DNA of 64,000 nucleotides. Origin: Aurantiacibacter atlanticus (lineage in GTDB: Bacteria; Pseudomonadota; Alphaproteobacteria; Sphingomonadales; Sphingomonadaceae). The number at the start of each line of letters is the position of its first letter. Positions within the stretch are counted from its first letter, which is position 1. The notes under the pieces are model-generated. The model did not search any database. It worked only from the letters and a program-made list of their open reading frames with translations, and was not told the origin of the DNA. Location: contig NZ_CP011310.1 of the NCBI RefSeq assembly GCF_001077815.2, forward strand, positions 434,001 to 498,000, given 5' to 3'. The position numbers and the translations under genes are program-made. This document shows positions 45,906-55,453 of this stretch, piece by piece.

Positions 45906-46723
45906 ACGGACGCGGTTCCATACCCTATTGGCACATCGATGCCTTTGCTCTCGCACCATTCGGCGGAAATCAGGCGGCAGTGGTCATCTTGGATGCCTGG
46001 CCGAGCGATGATATGATGCGTTCCATCGCTGCCGAAAACATGTTTGCGGAAACCGCCTTCCTCGTCGAAACTCCGGAAGGGCAGGCCGATTACGCCTTGC
46101 GCTGGTTCACCCCGACCGCGGAAGTGGCCCTGTGCGGCCATGCCACGCTCGCATCCGGACACGCCATATTGTCGTCTGACGATCGCCGCGACAGCGTGAC
46201 TTTCTCAACCCGACAGGCGGACATATTGGAAGTGGTGCGTGCGGCGGAAAGTTATGAACTTGCGCTTCCGGCCATTCCCACCCGTCAGGAGCCTTACGTT
46301 GTGGCCGCTGCGCTATTGGGAGCAGAGCCGCTGGAAGTGTGGCGTAATCCCGATGGTTACAACATCTTCCTCTATCCCGATGCCGAAGCAATCCGCGCGC
46401 TGCAACCCGACCTTCGCGGCCTTGCCAAACTGGGAGAGGAACAGTTTATCTGCACTGCGCCCGGACCTGCCGGTTCGATCGATGTCGATGTCGTTAGCCG
46501 CGTTTTCGTTCCCGGTGCGGGTGTTGATGAAGACAGCTTCACCGGCTCCGCCCATGCTGTGCTGACACCTTTCTGGACCGCGCGGTTGGGGCGCGAAGAA
46601 TTTACCGCTTTTCAGGCGTCAGAGCGGGGCGGACATGCAACCTGCCAGCTGGAAGATGATCTCGCCATACTGGGCGGCGACTGCTTTACCATGGTTGAGG
46701 GACGCTTCTATCCCGAAGGATAA
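45902..46723 (+). CDS. PhzF-family isomerase/epimerase-like protein
   Basis: 273 residues with the PhzF/diaminopimelate epimerase-like fold. The N-terminus is HIDAFALAPFGGNQAAVVIL and the catalytic Glu is in AAENMFAETAFLVE. CGHATLASGHAI and FTGSAHAVLTPFW are also typical. The physiological substrate of most PhzF-type proteins is unknown; no phenazine genes are present. It overlaps the CDF gene and, at its end, the convergent hydrolase gene by 16 nt. Confidence 0.9.
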   Translation: MNGRGSIPYWHIDAFALAPFGGNQAAVVILDAWPSDDMMRSIAAENMFAETAFLVETPEGQADYALRWFTPTAEVALCGHATLASGHAILSSDDRRDSVTFSTRQADILEVVRAAESYELALPAIPTRQEPYVVAAALLGAEPLEVWRNPDGYNIFLYPDAEAIRALQPDLRGLAKLGEEQFICTAPGPAGSIDVDVVSRVFVPGAGVDEDSFTGSAHAVLTPFWTARLGREEFTAFQASERGGHATCQLEDDLAILGGDCFTMVEGRFYPEG

Positions 46724-47853
46724 AGCGCGAAAATCTGCGCCAGCTCGTCCATCAGGGCTGCCCGCTGGGAATCGTCGGTCTTGCCCAGCCTGACGACGGT
46801 CAGCCGCTGTTGCGGCGATACAATGACATATTGGCCTTGATGGCCGACCAAGGCAAAGGCGGTGTCTGGTCCCTGTTCGGCAAAAAGATGATCGCGTCTC
46901 GTCTCTGAATCGCGGTTAAGCCATAGTTGCGCGCCGTAATCCGGGGCCGCTGGGCTGGGCGTGCGCATTAAATCAATCCAGCCGCGCGGAACGATCTGCG
47001 TTCCCAAAGCGGACCGGCCATCGCGCATGAATTCACCAAATCGCGCCCAATCGCGCGCCGTCGCCCATACACTGCTTCCGCCCTGCAATGTGCCTGATGC
47101 ATCGAATTCTCCGACCAATGATGGCATGTCGAGTGGGACAGCCAGCCGTGCGTCGATAAATTCGCTCATGGCCTCTTGCCGCTGCGTTGCCGTGCCTTCG
47201 GGTGCGATCAGATCAGTGGCAATATCGGCGAGTATGACGCTGGTGGGTGTCGAATAGTTGAACGTTGATCCCGGTTCATGCGCCAGCGGTTGCGCCTGCG
47301 CCCATGCGGCCATGTCGTCACGGCCATCCATATACATCATGCGCACTGCGGCAGAATTGTAGACCGGTTCTGACATCTCGTCATGCTGCAGGCCGGAACG
47401 CATCTGTAACAGGTGGCGCAGGGTAATTTCTCCGCGGGGATCGCCGCTGCGTTGCCAGATCGGCACGGGCGCCGGGTCATTCAGCCGAAGCCTGCCATCT
47501 GCGACCATCATCCCAATGATGACACCGGTGACGGTCTTTGCCATCGACCAGCCGACATGGCGCATGTCCGGATCATAGCCATCAGCATAGCGTTCCGCCA
47601 CGATTTCACCCTTGTGCATGATGACAACCGCGCGCGTTTCACCCAGTCCGGGCAGGACGAAGAGATCATCCACGGCGCGGGCCAGCGCCTCTCGAGAGAT
47701 GCCCGGTTCCACGACAACGGTTTCCAGCACCTCGGGATCTATCGGCGGTTCAGGGGGAGGTCCATCCTGAGAACAGGCAGAAATCGCCAGCACCAATGCG
47801 CTAGCTATTGGCGTAAAAGCAAAGAGGCGGCTAGGGGGTGTGCGGCGCGGCAT
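46708..47853 (-). CDS. Serine hydrolase lipoprotein (class C beta-lactamase fold)
   Basis: 381 residues from the ATG at 47853. A signal peptide ends in the lipobox ISAC (Cys at about 27). The beta-lactamase-like domain has the SxxK motif in GWSMAKTVTGVIIGMM (about 103-106) and Tyr in FNYSTPTSVILADI. It resembles 6-aminohexanoate-dimer hydrolase-type esterase/peptidase proteins, not a resistance enzyme as such. It is divergent from a small cysteine protein (47886) that may be its partner. Confidence 0.88.
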   Translation of the reverse strand: MPRRTPPSRLFAFTPIASALVLAISACSQDGPPPEPPIDPEVLETVVVEPGISREALARAVDDLFVLPGLGETRAVVIMHKGEIVAERYADGYDPDMRHVGWSMAKTVTGVIIGMMVADGRLRLNDPAPVPIWQRSGDPRGEITLRHLLQMRSGLQHDEMSEPVYNSAAVRMMYMDGRDDMAAWAQAQPLAHEPGSTFNYSTPTSVILADIATDLIAPEGTATQRQEAMSEFIDARLAVPLDMPSLVGEFDASGTLQGGSSVWATARDWARFGEFMRDGRSALGTQIVPRGWIDLMRTPSPAAPDYGAQLWLNRDSETRRDHLFAEQGPDTAFALVGHQGQYVIVSPQQRLTVVRLGKTDDSQRAALMDELAQIFALYPSG

Positions 47854-47885
47854 GAGCGCGCATCCTTTCCAGCAGGACCAGGCGA

Positions 47886-48233
47886 ATGGCAACCGCAAAA
47901 CAGACGAAATCGAAAGCCGGCGCAATCATTGTGCGGATAGTGCTTTTTGCGGCGTTGGCCACCGGACTGGTGGCGTTTTTTTATGGCAAGGCCATAGCTG
48001 GCTTCAGCCAAGCGGGCACTGGCTATGCCGCCAAAACCGCCTGTTCATGCCGCTATATCGCCGGACGCGACATGGATAGCTGTTACGGTGATTTCCTGCC
48101 CGGCATGTGGGCAATCTGGCTGACAGAAGATGAAGACGCGCAAAGCGTGACGGCCACCGTGCCGCTGATCAAAAGCACAACCGCTACCTATCGCGATGGG
48201 CCAGGCTGCGTCCTGGAACCTTGGGACGGATAA
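47886..48233 (+). CDS. Small membrane protein with a cysteine motif
   Basis: 115 residues. Lys-rich N-terminus, one membrane segment (about 12-33), then an extracytoplasmic part with GTGYAAKTACSCRYIAGRDM, a further Cys in DSCYGDF and one in RDGPGCVLEPWDG (Cys 53, 55, 66, 108). The pattern GTGxAAKxxCS followed by YRxGxGC resembles, from memory, the N-terminal domain of larger serine hydrolases of gammaproteobacteria. Here it is a separate gene divergent from such a hydrolase, 32 bp apart. Confidence 0.75.
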   Translation: MATAKQTKSKAGAIIVRIVLFAALATGLVAFFYGKAIAGFSQAGTGYAAKTACSCRYIAGRDMDSCYGDFLPGMWAIWLTEDEDAQSVTATVPLIKSTTATYRDGPGCVLEPWDG

Positions 48234-48247
48234 TTTCCAGTGCCGCG

Positions 48248-49414
48248 CTAGACGGCTGATGTCGTCGAATCGATCCAGCCGCCGCCCACCACGCGTTCAT
48301 CTGCATAGATCACCGCTGCCTGGCCCGGCGACACCCCAAACTCTGGCGTGGCGAAACGGATTGAAACATTGCCGCCATCACCCAGTTTGCCTTCCAGCGT
48401 GATCGGAACGGGTTTTGCCAGCGATCGGACTTTGGCTGACAGCGGCTGATCGGGTAGCGAGCCGATGCGATTGGTTTCGACCACCAGAGCTGCACCGACC
48501 GCAAGCAGGCGCTTTGGCCCTACACGCACTTCAGCTTTGTCCGCATTGAGTGCGACGACATAAAGCGGTTCAGGCTGTCCGCCCACATCCAATCCGCGCC
48601 GCTGGCCGACGGTGTAATGGATGATTCCCGGATGTTCTCCCAGCAACTCGCCCGATTCGGCGTGGACGATTTGTCCGGCGCGCCCGCCTTCGGGGCGCAT
48701 CTTCTTGACGATACTGGCATAATCGCCATCAGGTACGAAACAGATATCCTGACTGTCAGGCTTGGCTGCCACGGCCAGTCCAAACCCTTCTGCAATCGTG
48801 CGAACTTCGCTTTTGGGCATGCCACCGAGCGGGAATCGCAGGTAATCGAGCTGTTCCTGCGTTGTGCCATAAAGGAAATAGGACTGATCACGCGCCGGAT
48901 CGAGCGCGCGGTGCAATTGGGCGCCACTTTCGCCCATGATGCGGCGCACATAATGGCCCGTAGCTAGGCAATCGGCACCAAGTTCACGCGCCATGCGCAG
49001 AAGGTCGGTGAATTTCGGCCCCATATTGCAGCGAATGCAGGGAATTGGTGTGCGTCCGGCAAGATATTCGTCGGCGAATGTTTCAACCACGTCTTCACGA
49101 AAGGCGCTTTCATGGTCGAACACGTAATGCGCCATACCAAGCCTGTCTGCCACCATCCGCGCATCGCGAATATCATCGCCAGCGCAACAGGCACCCTTGC
49201 GTCCCGTAGCCGCGCCATAATCATATAGCTGGAGCGTAATGCCGATCACCTCGGCTCCGCTTTTTGCAGCGAGTGCTGCCACAACAGAACTGTCCACCCC
49301 ACCCGACATCGCGACAACAATCCGGCAGTCTGCAGCTGGTCGCGGCAGGTCGAACAGGGCTTCGGCGTTAACCGAAACCGGCAATTCGGGAATCGTGGCG
49401 GTAGTGCTGCACAT
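48248..49414 (-). CDS. mnmA: MnmA, tRNA 2-thiouridylase
   Basis: ATP-dependent thiouridylase for uridine 34 of Glu, Gln and Lys tRNAs. 388 residues: the PP-loop [15 protein letters not shown] (about 36-50), the catalytic cysteines in [14 protein letters not shown] and [12 protein letters not shown], and the substrate loop region DQSYFLYGT. Convergent with the Cys-protein gene, 14 bp apart. Confidence 0.96.
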   Translation of the reverse strand: MCSTTATIPELPVSVNAEALFDLPRPAADCRIVVAMSGGVDSSVVAALAAKSGAEVIGITLQLYDYGAATGRKGACCAGDDIRDARMVADRLGMAHYVFDHESAFREDVVETFADEYLAGRTPIPCIRCNMGPKFTDLLRMARELGADCLATGHYVRRIMGESGAQLHRALDPARDQSYFLYGTTQEQLDYLRFPLGGMPKSEVRTIAEGFGLAVAAKPDSQDICFVPDGDYASIVKKMRPEGGRAGQIVHAESGELLGEHPGIIHYTVGQRRGLDVGGQPEPLYVVALNADKAEVRVGPKRLLAVGAALVVETNRIGSLPDQPLSAKVRSLAKPVPITLEGKLGDGGNVSIRFATPEFGVSPGQAAVIYADERVVGGGWIDSTTSAV

Positions 49415-49489
49415 GGCGTGCCGCCTACACGTTTAAAGCAAGCTGCAAAAGCCCGACAGGATCAGCCGGAAAATTTGTGACATAAGATA

Positions 49490-49873
49490 ATGGCGGCTTT
49501 ACCAGATTTTGACGGTTGCCGCTTAAAGCCCATTGTCATGTTCGAAGGAAAGCTCCCCCTGGCGTCCGGCATAAGTGGCGAAAAACGCGGCGAATCGGCC
49601 CCGGAAGAGCTATGCCCGATCGAATGGGCGGAGCTTGTCGCCCGGCTTGCTGCTGCTCGAGATTTGCGCCGTGAACTTGGCCAAGACGATGAAGATGCAC
49701 TTGCCAGCTTCGATGCACATTGCGCGCGCCAGATTTCCGGCAGTCACGATAATGCGCCTGAAGAATCCAAACGTGGCGTTAACCCTGAAGATTTAGGTAA
49801 TGGCAAAGAGCCTCGCCCCATAAGCGGTCGACACGCTGAAGGCGTCGATACGGCCAACCGAGGAAATACATGA
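49490..49873 (+). CDS. Small protein of unknown function upstream of sciP
   Basis: 127 residues; ATG at 49490, with a second in-frame start at 49538. The middle holds a short helix WAELVARLAAARDLRRELG followed by ALASFDAHCARQISG, then a polar tail. I see no named domain. The stop overlaps the sciP start by ATGA, so the two are translationally coupled, which is the best evidence that it is real. It may serve sciP-related regulation. Confidence 0.6.
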   Translation: MAALPDFDGCRLKPIVMFEGKLPLASGISGEKRGESAPEELCPIEWAELVARLAAARDLRRELGQDDEDALASFDAHCARQISGSHDNAPEESKRGVNPEDLGNGKEPRPISGRHAEGVDTANRGNT

Positions 49874-50169
49874 TCGAGAACCAGAAAATTCGACCGGCGC
49901 AGGTTATCGGCCCCCTTGGAGAGCCGTTGACCATCGATGATTTGCCGTCCCCCAAGACCAAGCGCTGGGTTGTCCGTCGCAAGGCGGAAGTTGTTGCTGC
50001 GGTCAATGGCGGTTTGCTCACGATTGACGAGGTTCTTGAGCGCTATGGCTTGACGCTGGAAGAATTTGCCGGGTGGCAGCGCGCCGTCGATCGTTCGGGC
50101 ATGCAAGGCCTTCGTGTGACCCGCATCCAGCATTATCGCGACCTCTACGAACGCCAGTTGAAATACTGA
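49870..50169 (+). CDS. sciP: SciP, DUF1153 cell-cycle regulator (CtrA antagonist)
   Basis: 99 residues with the DUF1153 layout: the N-terminal PLGEPLTIDDLPSPKTKRWV, then VRRKAEVVAAVNGGLLTIDE (helix-turn-helix) and LTLEEFAGWQRAVDRSG. In Caulobacter SciP binds DNA and inhibits CtrA-dependent transcription. It is encoded after and overlapping a small gene (49490). Confidence 0.93.
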   Translation: MIENQKIRPAQVIGPLGEPLTIDDLPSPKTKRWVVRRKAEVVAAVNGGLLTIDEVLERYGLTLEEFAGWQRAVDRSGMQGLRVTRIQHYRDLYERQLKY

Positions 50170-50304
50170 CATCAATGCCGTCCAGATAAAGCAATCGCTG
50201 CGTTGCCGGAATGGGAAGCCCTGATATCGTTTGGAACCGCTTTGGCAGTTCGACGTTGAACCTGCAGAGCCCCGATTTGTGGGTTAAGTGAGGAGAACAG
50301 GGTT

Positions 50305-50565
50305 ATGGGTTGGATTGCAACTATCATACTTGGCGGCATCGCTGGCTGGCTGGCCAGCATGGTAATGAGCCGTGATGCATCGATGGGCATTTTCTGGAAC
50401 ATCATTGTTGGCGTGATCGGTGGCATCATCGGTAGCGCGATTGGCAATGTCACTGGATTCCTCACCGACGACGCCGGTTGGATCATGTATCTGATAACAG
50501 CATTTGTCGGCGCCGTTGTGCTGCTCGCAATCGCAAACCTCGTCCAGCGTGGCAGGGTGCGCTAA
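50305..50565 (+). CDS. GlsB/YeaQ/YmgE-family small membrane protein
   Basis: 86 residues, almost all hydrophobic, with three segments and GGIAGWLASMVMSRDA plus GVIGGIIGSAIG glycine patterns. This is the transglycosylase-associated protein family linked to stress responses. Followed by a strong terminator. Confidence 0.9.
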   Translation: MGWIATIILGGIAGWLASMVMSRDASMGIFWNIIVGVIGGIIGSAIGNVTGFLTDDAGWIMYLITAFVGAVVLLAIANLVQRGRVR

Positions 50566-50821
50566 TACGCGTTAGTTCCTTCGGAACACAGAAAATAATT
50601 AGAAGAAGGGTGGGAGCTTCGGCTGTCCCGCCCTTTTTTGTTACAGTTGCAACAACGTCTGTCGGGCCCCATTGTGGCTTGGCAGATTGTTGCGTTGTGC
50701 AAATTGCGCGTAAGCAGCTATGGCAATCTACGGCCATAGGTCGCGGTTCGCGCGGATAGGGCATCTGTGATACGATTTCAGCCGACCTAATGGATCAGGC
50801 CCTGCAAAGGCAAGTCTTGCG
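50566..50821. other. Intergenic region before the RND efflux operon
   Basis: 256 bp, the largest gap in the window. It holds the glsB-type terminator (50606-50639), then about 180 bp that should contain the RND promoter. The symmetric octamer GTTGCAAC lies at 50646-50653 and could be part of a repressor site, but no complete operator or sigma-70 promoter is convincing. Confidence 0.45.
50606..50639 (+). terminator. Rho-independent terminator after the GlsB-type gene
   Basis: An 8-bp stem (GGGTGGGA with TCCCGCCC, one G-U pair) with inner GC pairs around a TTCG loop, followed by six T. It lies 41 bp after the stop and is a strong terminator. Confidence 0.88.
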
Positions 50822-52030
50822 ATGAATTTCGAAACGAGTGTGACGAACACCGATACACCGCAGACTATCGGGGTGGATGTCGGTGCTGAAACGGACGCCC
50901 TCGCGGACGATGGGCAGCGCGCAAGCAAGCGCCGCCTGTGGGTCGTCATTGCATTTCTCATTGGTGGCACGATCATTGCTGCATTCATGCTTTCAGCCGG
51001 GGAGGAGGAAGTGCCCTTTGCCCCTACCGAAGGCAGCACGCTTCCGGCCGTGACAGTGCTGGTCCCTGGCTCGGGCACGCTGCAAGGCGTGATAAATGCA
51101 ACTGGTACGTTGGCTGCGCGCCGGGAAATGCCCGTGGGCGTTGTCGGCGAAGGCGGGCGCGTGGCATCCGTTCCCGTCGAGGCGGGCGATTGGGTGCGCG
51201 CGGGACAGGTGCTCGCCGTGATCGATCGTTCAGTTCAGAATCAGCAGGCCGATGCGCAGCGCGCTCAGGTAGATGTAGCGCAGGCGGATGCCGATCTGGC
51301 GCAGGCCAATCTTGATCGCGCGCTGCAATTGGTGGAGCGCGGCTTTATCAGCCAGGCGGATATCGACCGGCTGACCGCTACGCGCGATGCCGCCGCAGCG
51401 CGGGTGCAGGTGGCCCGTGCACAACTGGCGGAGCGCCGTGCACGCAATGCCCAGCTTAACATCGTTGCTCCGGCAGCAGGACTTCTGCTCACCCGCAATG
51501 TTGAGCCCGGTCAGGTTGTCAGCCCCGGTTCGGGAACGCTGTTTGCGATTGCGCGCGGCGGGGAAATGGAATTGCTCGCCCGCGTCGGAGAGGGTGAACT
51601 GGGCCAGCTTTCTGTCGGTACCGGGGGCACGTTGACGCCGGTCGGGACAGAGCAGACATTTGCTTGCCAGATTTGGCAGAAATCGCCCGTTATCGATGAA
51701 CAAACCCGCCAGGGAACGGCGCGCTGCGCGCTTTCCTATGATCCGGCGCTGCGCCCGGGCGGTTTTGCCAGCGTGCAATTTGCCAGCGGCACAACCACTT
51801 CGCCGCGACTGCCCGAAAGTGCGATCCTGTCTGATGACGCCGGCTCCTACGTCTTTATTCTCGATGAGCAGAATATCGTTGTACGCCGCCCGATTGGAAT
51901 CGGATCGATCAGCGATGCAGGTATTGTCGTCGCTTCCGGCCTTTCGGGCGATGAACGGGTAGTGTTGCGTGCTGGCGGTTTCCTCACCGAAGGTGACGAA
52001 GTGCGCCCCGTAACCGAAACGGCGGATTAA
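50822..52030 (+). CDS. RND efflux periplasmic adaptor (membrane fusion protein)
   Basis: 402 residues. A cytoplasmic N-terminus (1-38) precedes a membrane segment (about 39-58), the lipoyl halves (VPVEAGDWVRAGQVLAVID), a hairpin coil (DADLAQANLDRALQLVERGF), and a beta-barrel domain. It joins the RND permease that starts 11 bp downstream to an outer-membrane channel. No TolC-like gene lies next to it in this window. Confidence 0.93.
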   Translation: MNFETSVTNTDTPQTIGVDVGAETDALADDGQRASKRRLWVVIAFLIGGTIIAAFMLSAGEEEVPFAPTEGSTLPAVTVLVPGSGTLQGVINATGTLAARREMPVGVVGEGGRVASVPVEAGDWVRAGQVLAVIDRSVQNQQADAQRAQVDVAQADADLAQANLDRALQLVERGFISQADIDRLTATRDAAAARVQVARAQLAERRARNAQLNIVAPAAGLLLTRNVEPGQVVSPGSGTLFAIARGGEMELLARVGEGELGQLSVGTGGTLTPVGTEQTFACQIWQKSPVIDEQTRQGTARCALSYDPALRPGGFASVQFASGTTTSPRLPESAILSDDAGSYVFILDEQNIVVRRPIGIGSISDAGIVVASGLSGDERVVLRAGGFLTEGDEVRPVTETAD

Positions 52031-52041
52031 GGCCGGCGCAC

Positions 52042-55000
52042 ATGAATTTCCGCAACATCTCTGCCTGGTCGATCCGCAATCCGATCGTCCCCATTCTGGC
52101 CTTTGCCGGTTTGATGCTAGCGGGTCTCCTGTCCTTTTCACGGATGGATGTTCAAAACGAACCGGACATTGAATTTCCCGTTGTCGTCATCAGTATTTCA
52201 CAACCTGGTGCCGCGCCCTCCGAAGTCGTGAACCAGATCACCCAGAGGGTCGAGGCAGCGGTCCAGACACTCGACGGGGTGGAGAATATCAACTCCACAG
52301 CTTCAGAAGGCAGTTCCTTCACCTTCATCGAATTTGCCATCGGCACTGACATCGCCGAATCGGTGAATGAAGTGAAAAGCGAGATAGACAATATTCGCGG
52401 TGAACTGCCTGACGGCATATTGGAGCCGCGGGTGAGCAAGCGACAGACAAGCTCTCAGCCAATCGTGTCTTTCGGCGTAACCGCTGACGATATGACGCTT
52501 GAACAATTGAGCTGGTTTATCGACGACACGGTGACCAAGCGCCTGCTTTCGGTCGAAGGGCTGGCAGAGGTTAGCCGCAGCGGCGGTGTCGATCGCGAAA
52601 TCCTTGTAATTCTTGATCCGGCGCGGATGCAGTCGCTTGGCGTAACAGCCAGCCAGGTGAACAGCGTGTTGCGCCAGCTAAACATCAATGCGGCCGGTGG
52701 ACAGGCCGAAATCGCGGGATCACGCCAATCGGTACGGGTGCTGGGCAATGCAGATGATGCCTATGATCTTTCGCAAACGCTCATCAATCTGGGGAGCGGT
52801 CGATCAATCAAACTGGCCGATATTGCGCAGGTCAAGGATTCTGTCGGTGAAGTCCGCACGCTTGCCAAGGTCAATGGCAAACAGGTTGTCACATTTTCCT
52901 TCACGCGTGCCCGCGGCGAAAGCGATGTGCGGGTGTATGACGATGCAATTGAAGTCCTTCAGGAATTGGAAGAAGCCAATCCGGGTGTGACCTTTACGCG
53001 CCTTTTCACACAGGTGGATTATACCAAGGCCCAATATGCAAGCTCCATGGCTTTGCTGGTCGAGGGCGCATTGCTCGCTGTGGTGGTGGTGTTCCTCTTC
53101 CTGCGCGATTGGCGCGCAACCATGATCGCGGCGCTCGCCATCCCCCTTTCGGCAATCCCGACCTTTTATTTCATGGAGGCCTGGTTCGGCTTTTCCCTGA
53201 ATACGCTGTCGCTCCTGGCGCTTGGCCTTGTGGCCGGGGTGTTGGTCGATGATGCTATCGTGGAAATCGAGAACATCGTTCGGCACATGCGCATGGGCAA
53301 AAGCGCATATCAGGCGAGTATCGATGCAGCGGATGAAATCGGCCTTCCGGTTGTCGCCACCACGCTATGTATCGTTGCCGTCTTCCTTCCTGTGGGCCTT
53401 ATGCCCGGCATCTCCGGAGAGTTTTTCAAGAATTTCGGCCTTACGGTCGTCGCCTCTGTTCTTATGAGCCTTGCCGTCGCGCGTCTGATCACGCCCATGG
53501 CTGCTGCCTATTTCCTCAAGGCTAAGGGGCACGCCGTCCATGGCGAAGGTCCGATGATGGACCGCTATATGAAAACCCTGCGTTGGTCTGTCGATGACAG
53601 CAGCTTCCGGGCGATGCGGCACCGTATTGGGTATTCACCCACGCGCTGGCAGTTCCACATCGCCTCGCTTGCGATCGGCCTGTTCCTTCTTGTGATCCTG
53701 CCCGCCCTGCTGGCTCCCGGATTTGAACTGCCGGCTGTTCTCATGATTCTTTTACTGGCCTTGCCTTCATACATCATCGGGGTGCTGATCAGCATGGTGT
53801 TTGGATTGCTGCTGGGCCGCATGATTGGCTATGATGCCAATACCTACGTCGCACGAGCCCGCTACACAGGGGCGAGATTTCTCGATCACCGTATCTGGAT
53901 GATGCTCGTCGGCGTGGTCGCCCTTGTTCTAACGGTCATCATCGCTGCCAATGTGCCGCAGCAATTTTTTCCTGACAATGACAGCGATTTCAGCCGGGTC
54001 AGTATTTCAATGGTCCCCGGAACGACGCTGGAGCAAACCGAGGTGGTGGTTGATCGCGTATCCGCCCGATTGAGCGAGGAACAGGAAGTCGCACTGGCTC
54101 TGGGCACATTCAGCGAAGGGTCGGGCCGCATCAGCCTTGTCCTGCGCGACGATCGTGAGCGAAGCAGTCTCGATTTCGAACGCGAACTCACGCCAGTGCT
54201 GCAGAACATCCCCGATGCCCGCATCAATTTCCAGAACAATCAGGGCGGCGGAGGCGGCACCGGCCGCGCAATTTCGATCATGCTGGCCGGATCGGATCCC
54301 GAAGCCCTTACCGAAGCCGCAAATGTTCTGGTCGAACAGATGGCGACTGTCGAAGGGGCGGTGGCGCCCCGCATCGATTACGATCTTCAGCGGCCAGAGC
54401 TGATTATCACGCCGCGGGAGGATCTGGCTGCCAGCCTAGGCGTGACAACATCGGCCCTGAGCCAGGCGATCCGCATTGCGACGCTGGGTGACATCGATCA
54501 GAACGCTGCCAAATTCTCGCTGTCTGACAGGCAAATCCCTATCCGAGTGCGCCTTGCAGAAAGCGCGCGGCGTGACTTGTCGACGATAGAAAATTTGCCT
54601 GTTCCCACGTCCACCGGCGGCTCTGTGCCGCTCAGCCGCGTGGCTGAGATTACACTGGGAATGGGCCCCACTTCGATTGAACGCTACAACCAGAACCGGC
54701 GCGTTTTCGTAGGGGTCGACATTGCACCCAACGTCGCGCGTGGTACCGTGCTTAATGCCATTAACGCCCTGCCAATCATGGAAAATCTTCCTACCGGTGT
54801 TTCAAACTTGCCCGTCGGCGCGGATGAATGGCAGGCTCAGTTGATCAATGATTTCATTATCGCCGTGGTCACTGGCCTGCTGCTTGTGTTTTCTGTGCTG
54901 GTGCTTCTCTATCGCCGGGTTGTCTCCCCCCTTGTGAACATGAGTTCGCTGGCGCTCGCTCCGTTGGGCGGATTCATCGCATTGGTCGTGGCCGGCCTCA

Positions 55001-55446
55001 TCAAGAGCGGCCAGCCCATGCCGATTTCACTGCCGGTCTTTATCGGGATGCTGATGTTGTTGGGGATCGTCGCCAAGAATTCCATCCTCCTGATTGATTT
55101 CGCAATCGAGGAAATGGACGCTGGGGCAGACAAGCTTACAGCCATTATTGAGGCGGGTCACAAACGCGCCCAGCCTATCATCATGACCACGGTCGCCATG
55201 ACGGCCGGAATGGTGCCGACTGCGCTTTCGCTTTCGGGAGATTCGGCCTGGCGCGCGCCCATGGGTACGGTGGTGATCGGTGGTTTGATCTTGTCGACCG
55301 CTTTGACGCTGGTGATTGTGCCTGCGGGCTTCAGCCTTGCAGACGGGCTTGAACGAAGACTCGGCCCATGGCTGCGTCAGCGTTTGCTGACCTATAATCC
55401 GGGTGATGAGGCGGCCCATCCGATTGCGCCGCAGCCTGCCGAGTGA
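52042..55446 (+). CDS. RND efflux permease with enlarged TM6-TM7 region
   Basis: 1134 residues, longer than the usual 1030-1050. It begins ISAWSIRNPIVPILAFAG as in AcrB/HAE-1 transporters; TM4 carries the proton-relay pattern LVAGVLVDDAIVEIENIV (about 396-413). Between TM6 (about 470-493) and TM7 (about 613-635) lies an extra ~80-residue block with at least two strongly hydrophobic stretches (about 536-560 and 566-600), so the topology may have 14 segments. The adaptor gene is directly upstream. Confidence 0.93.
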   Translation: MNFRNISAWSIRNPIVPILAFAGLMLAGLLSFSRMDVQNEPDIEFPVVVISISQPGAAPSEVVNQITQRVEAAVQTLDGVENINSTASEGSSFTFIEFAIGTDIAESVNEVKSEIDNIRGELPDGILEPRVSKRQTSSQPIVSFGVTADDMTLEQLSWFIDDTVTKRLLSVEGLAEVSRSGGVDREILVILDPARMQSLGVTASQVNSVLRQLNINAAGGQAEIAGSRQSVRVLGNADDAYDLSQTLINLGSGRSIKLADIAQVKDSVGEVRTLAKVNGKQVVTFSFTRARGESDVRVYDDAIEVLQELEEANPGVTFTRLFTQVDYTKAQYASSMALLVEGALLAVVVVFLFLRDWRATMIAALAIPLSAIPTFYFMEAWFGFSLNTLSLLALGLVAGVLVDDAIVEIENIVRHMRMGKSAYQASIDAADEIGLPVVATTLCIVAVFLPVGLMPGISGEFFKNFGLTVVASVLMSLAVARLITPMAAAYFLKAKGHAVHGEGPMMDRYMKTLRWSVDDSSFRAMRHRIGYSPTRWQFHIASLAIGLFLLVILPALLAPGFELPAVLMILLLALPSYIIGVLISMVFGLLLGRMIGYDANTYVARARYTGARFLDHRIWMMLVGVVALVLTVIIAANVPQQFFPDNDSDFSRVSISMVPGTTLEQTEVVVDRVSARLSEEQEVALALGTFSEGSGRISLVLRDDRERSSLDFERELTPVLQNIPDARINFQNNQGGGGGTGRAISIMLAGSDPEALTEAANVLVEQMATVEGAVAPRIDYDLQRPELIITPREDLAASLGVTTSALSQAIRIATLGDIDQNAAKFSLSDRQIPIRVRLAESARRDLSTIENLPVPTSTGGSVPLSRVAEITLGMGPTSIERYNQNRRVFVGVDIAPNVARGTVLNAINALPIMENLPTGVSNLPVGADEWQAQLINDFIIAVVTGLLLVFSVLVLLYRRVVSPLVNMSSLALAPLGGFIALVVAGLIKSGQPMPISLPVFIGMLMLLGIVAKNSILLIDFAIEEMDAGADKLTAIIEAGHKRAQPIIMTTVAMTAGMVPTALSLSGDSAWRAPMGTVVIGGLILSTALTLVIVPAGFSLADGLERRLGPWLRQRLLTYNPGDEAAHPIAPQPAE

Positions 55447-55453
55447 TGCTGTG

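Noticed and set aside
46708..47853. Antibiotic-resistance beta-lactamase
   Set aside because: It has the SxxK motif but the overall sequence looks like a lipoprotein esterase/peptidase of the class C fold, and nothing in the context points to drug resistance.
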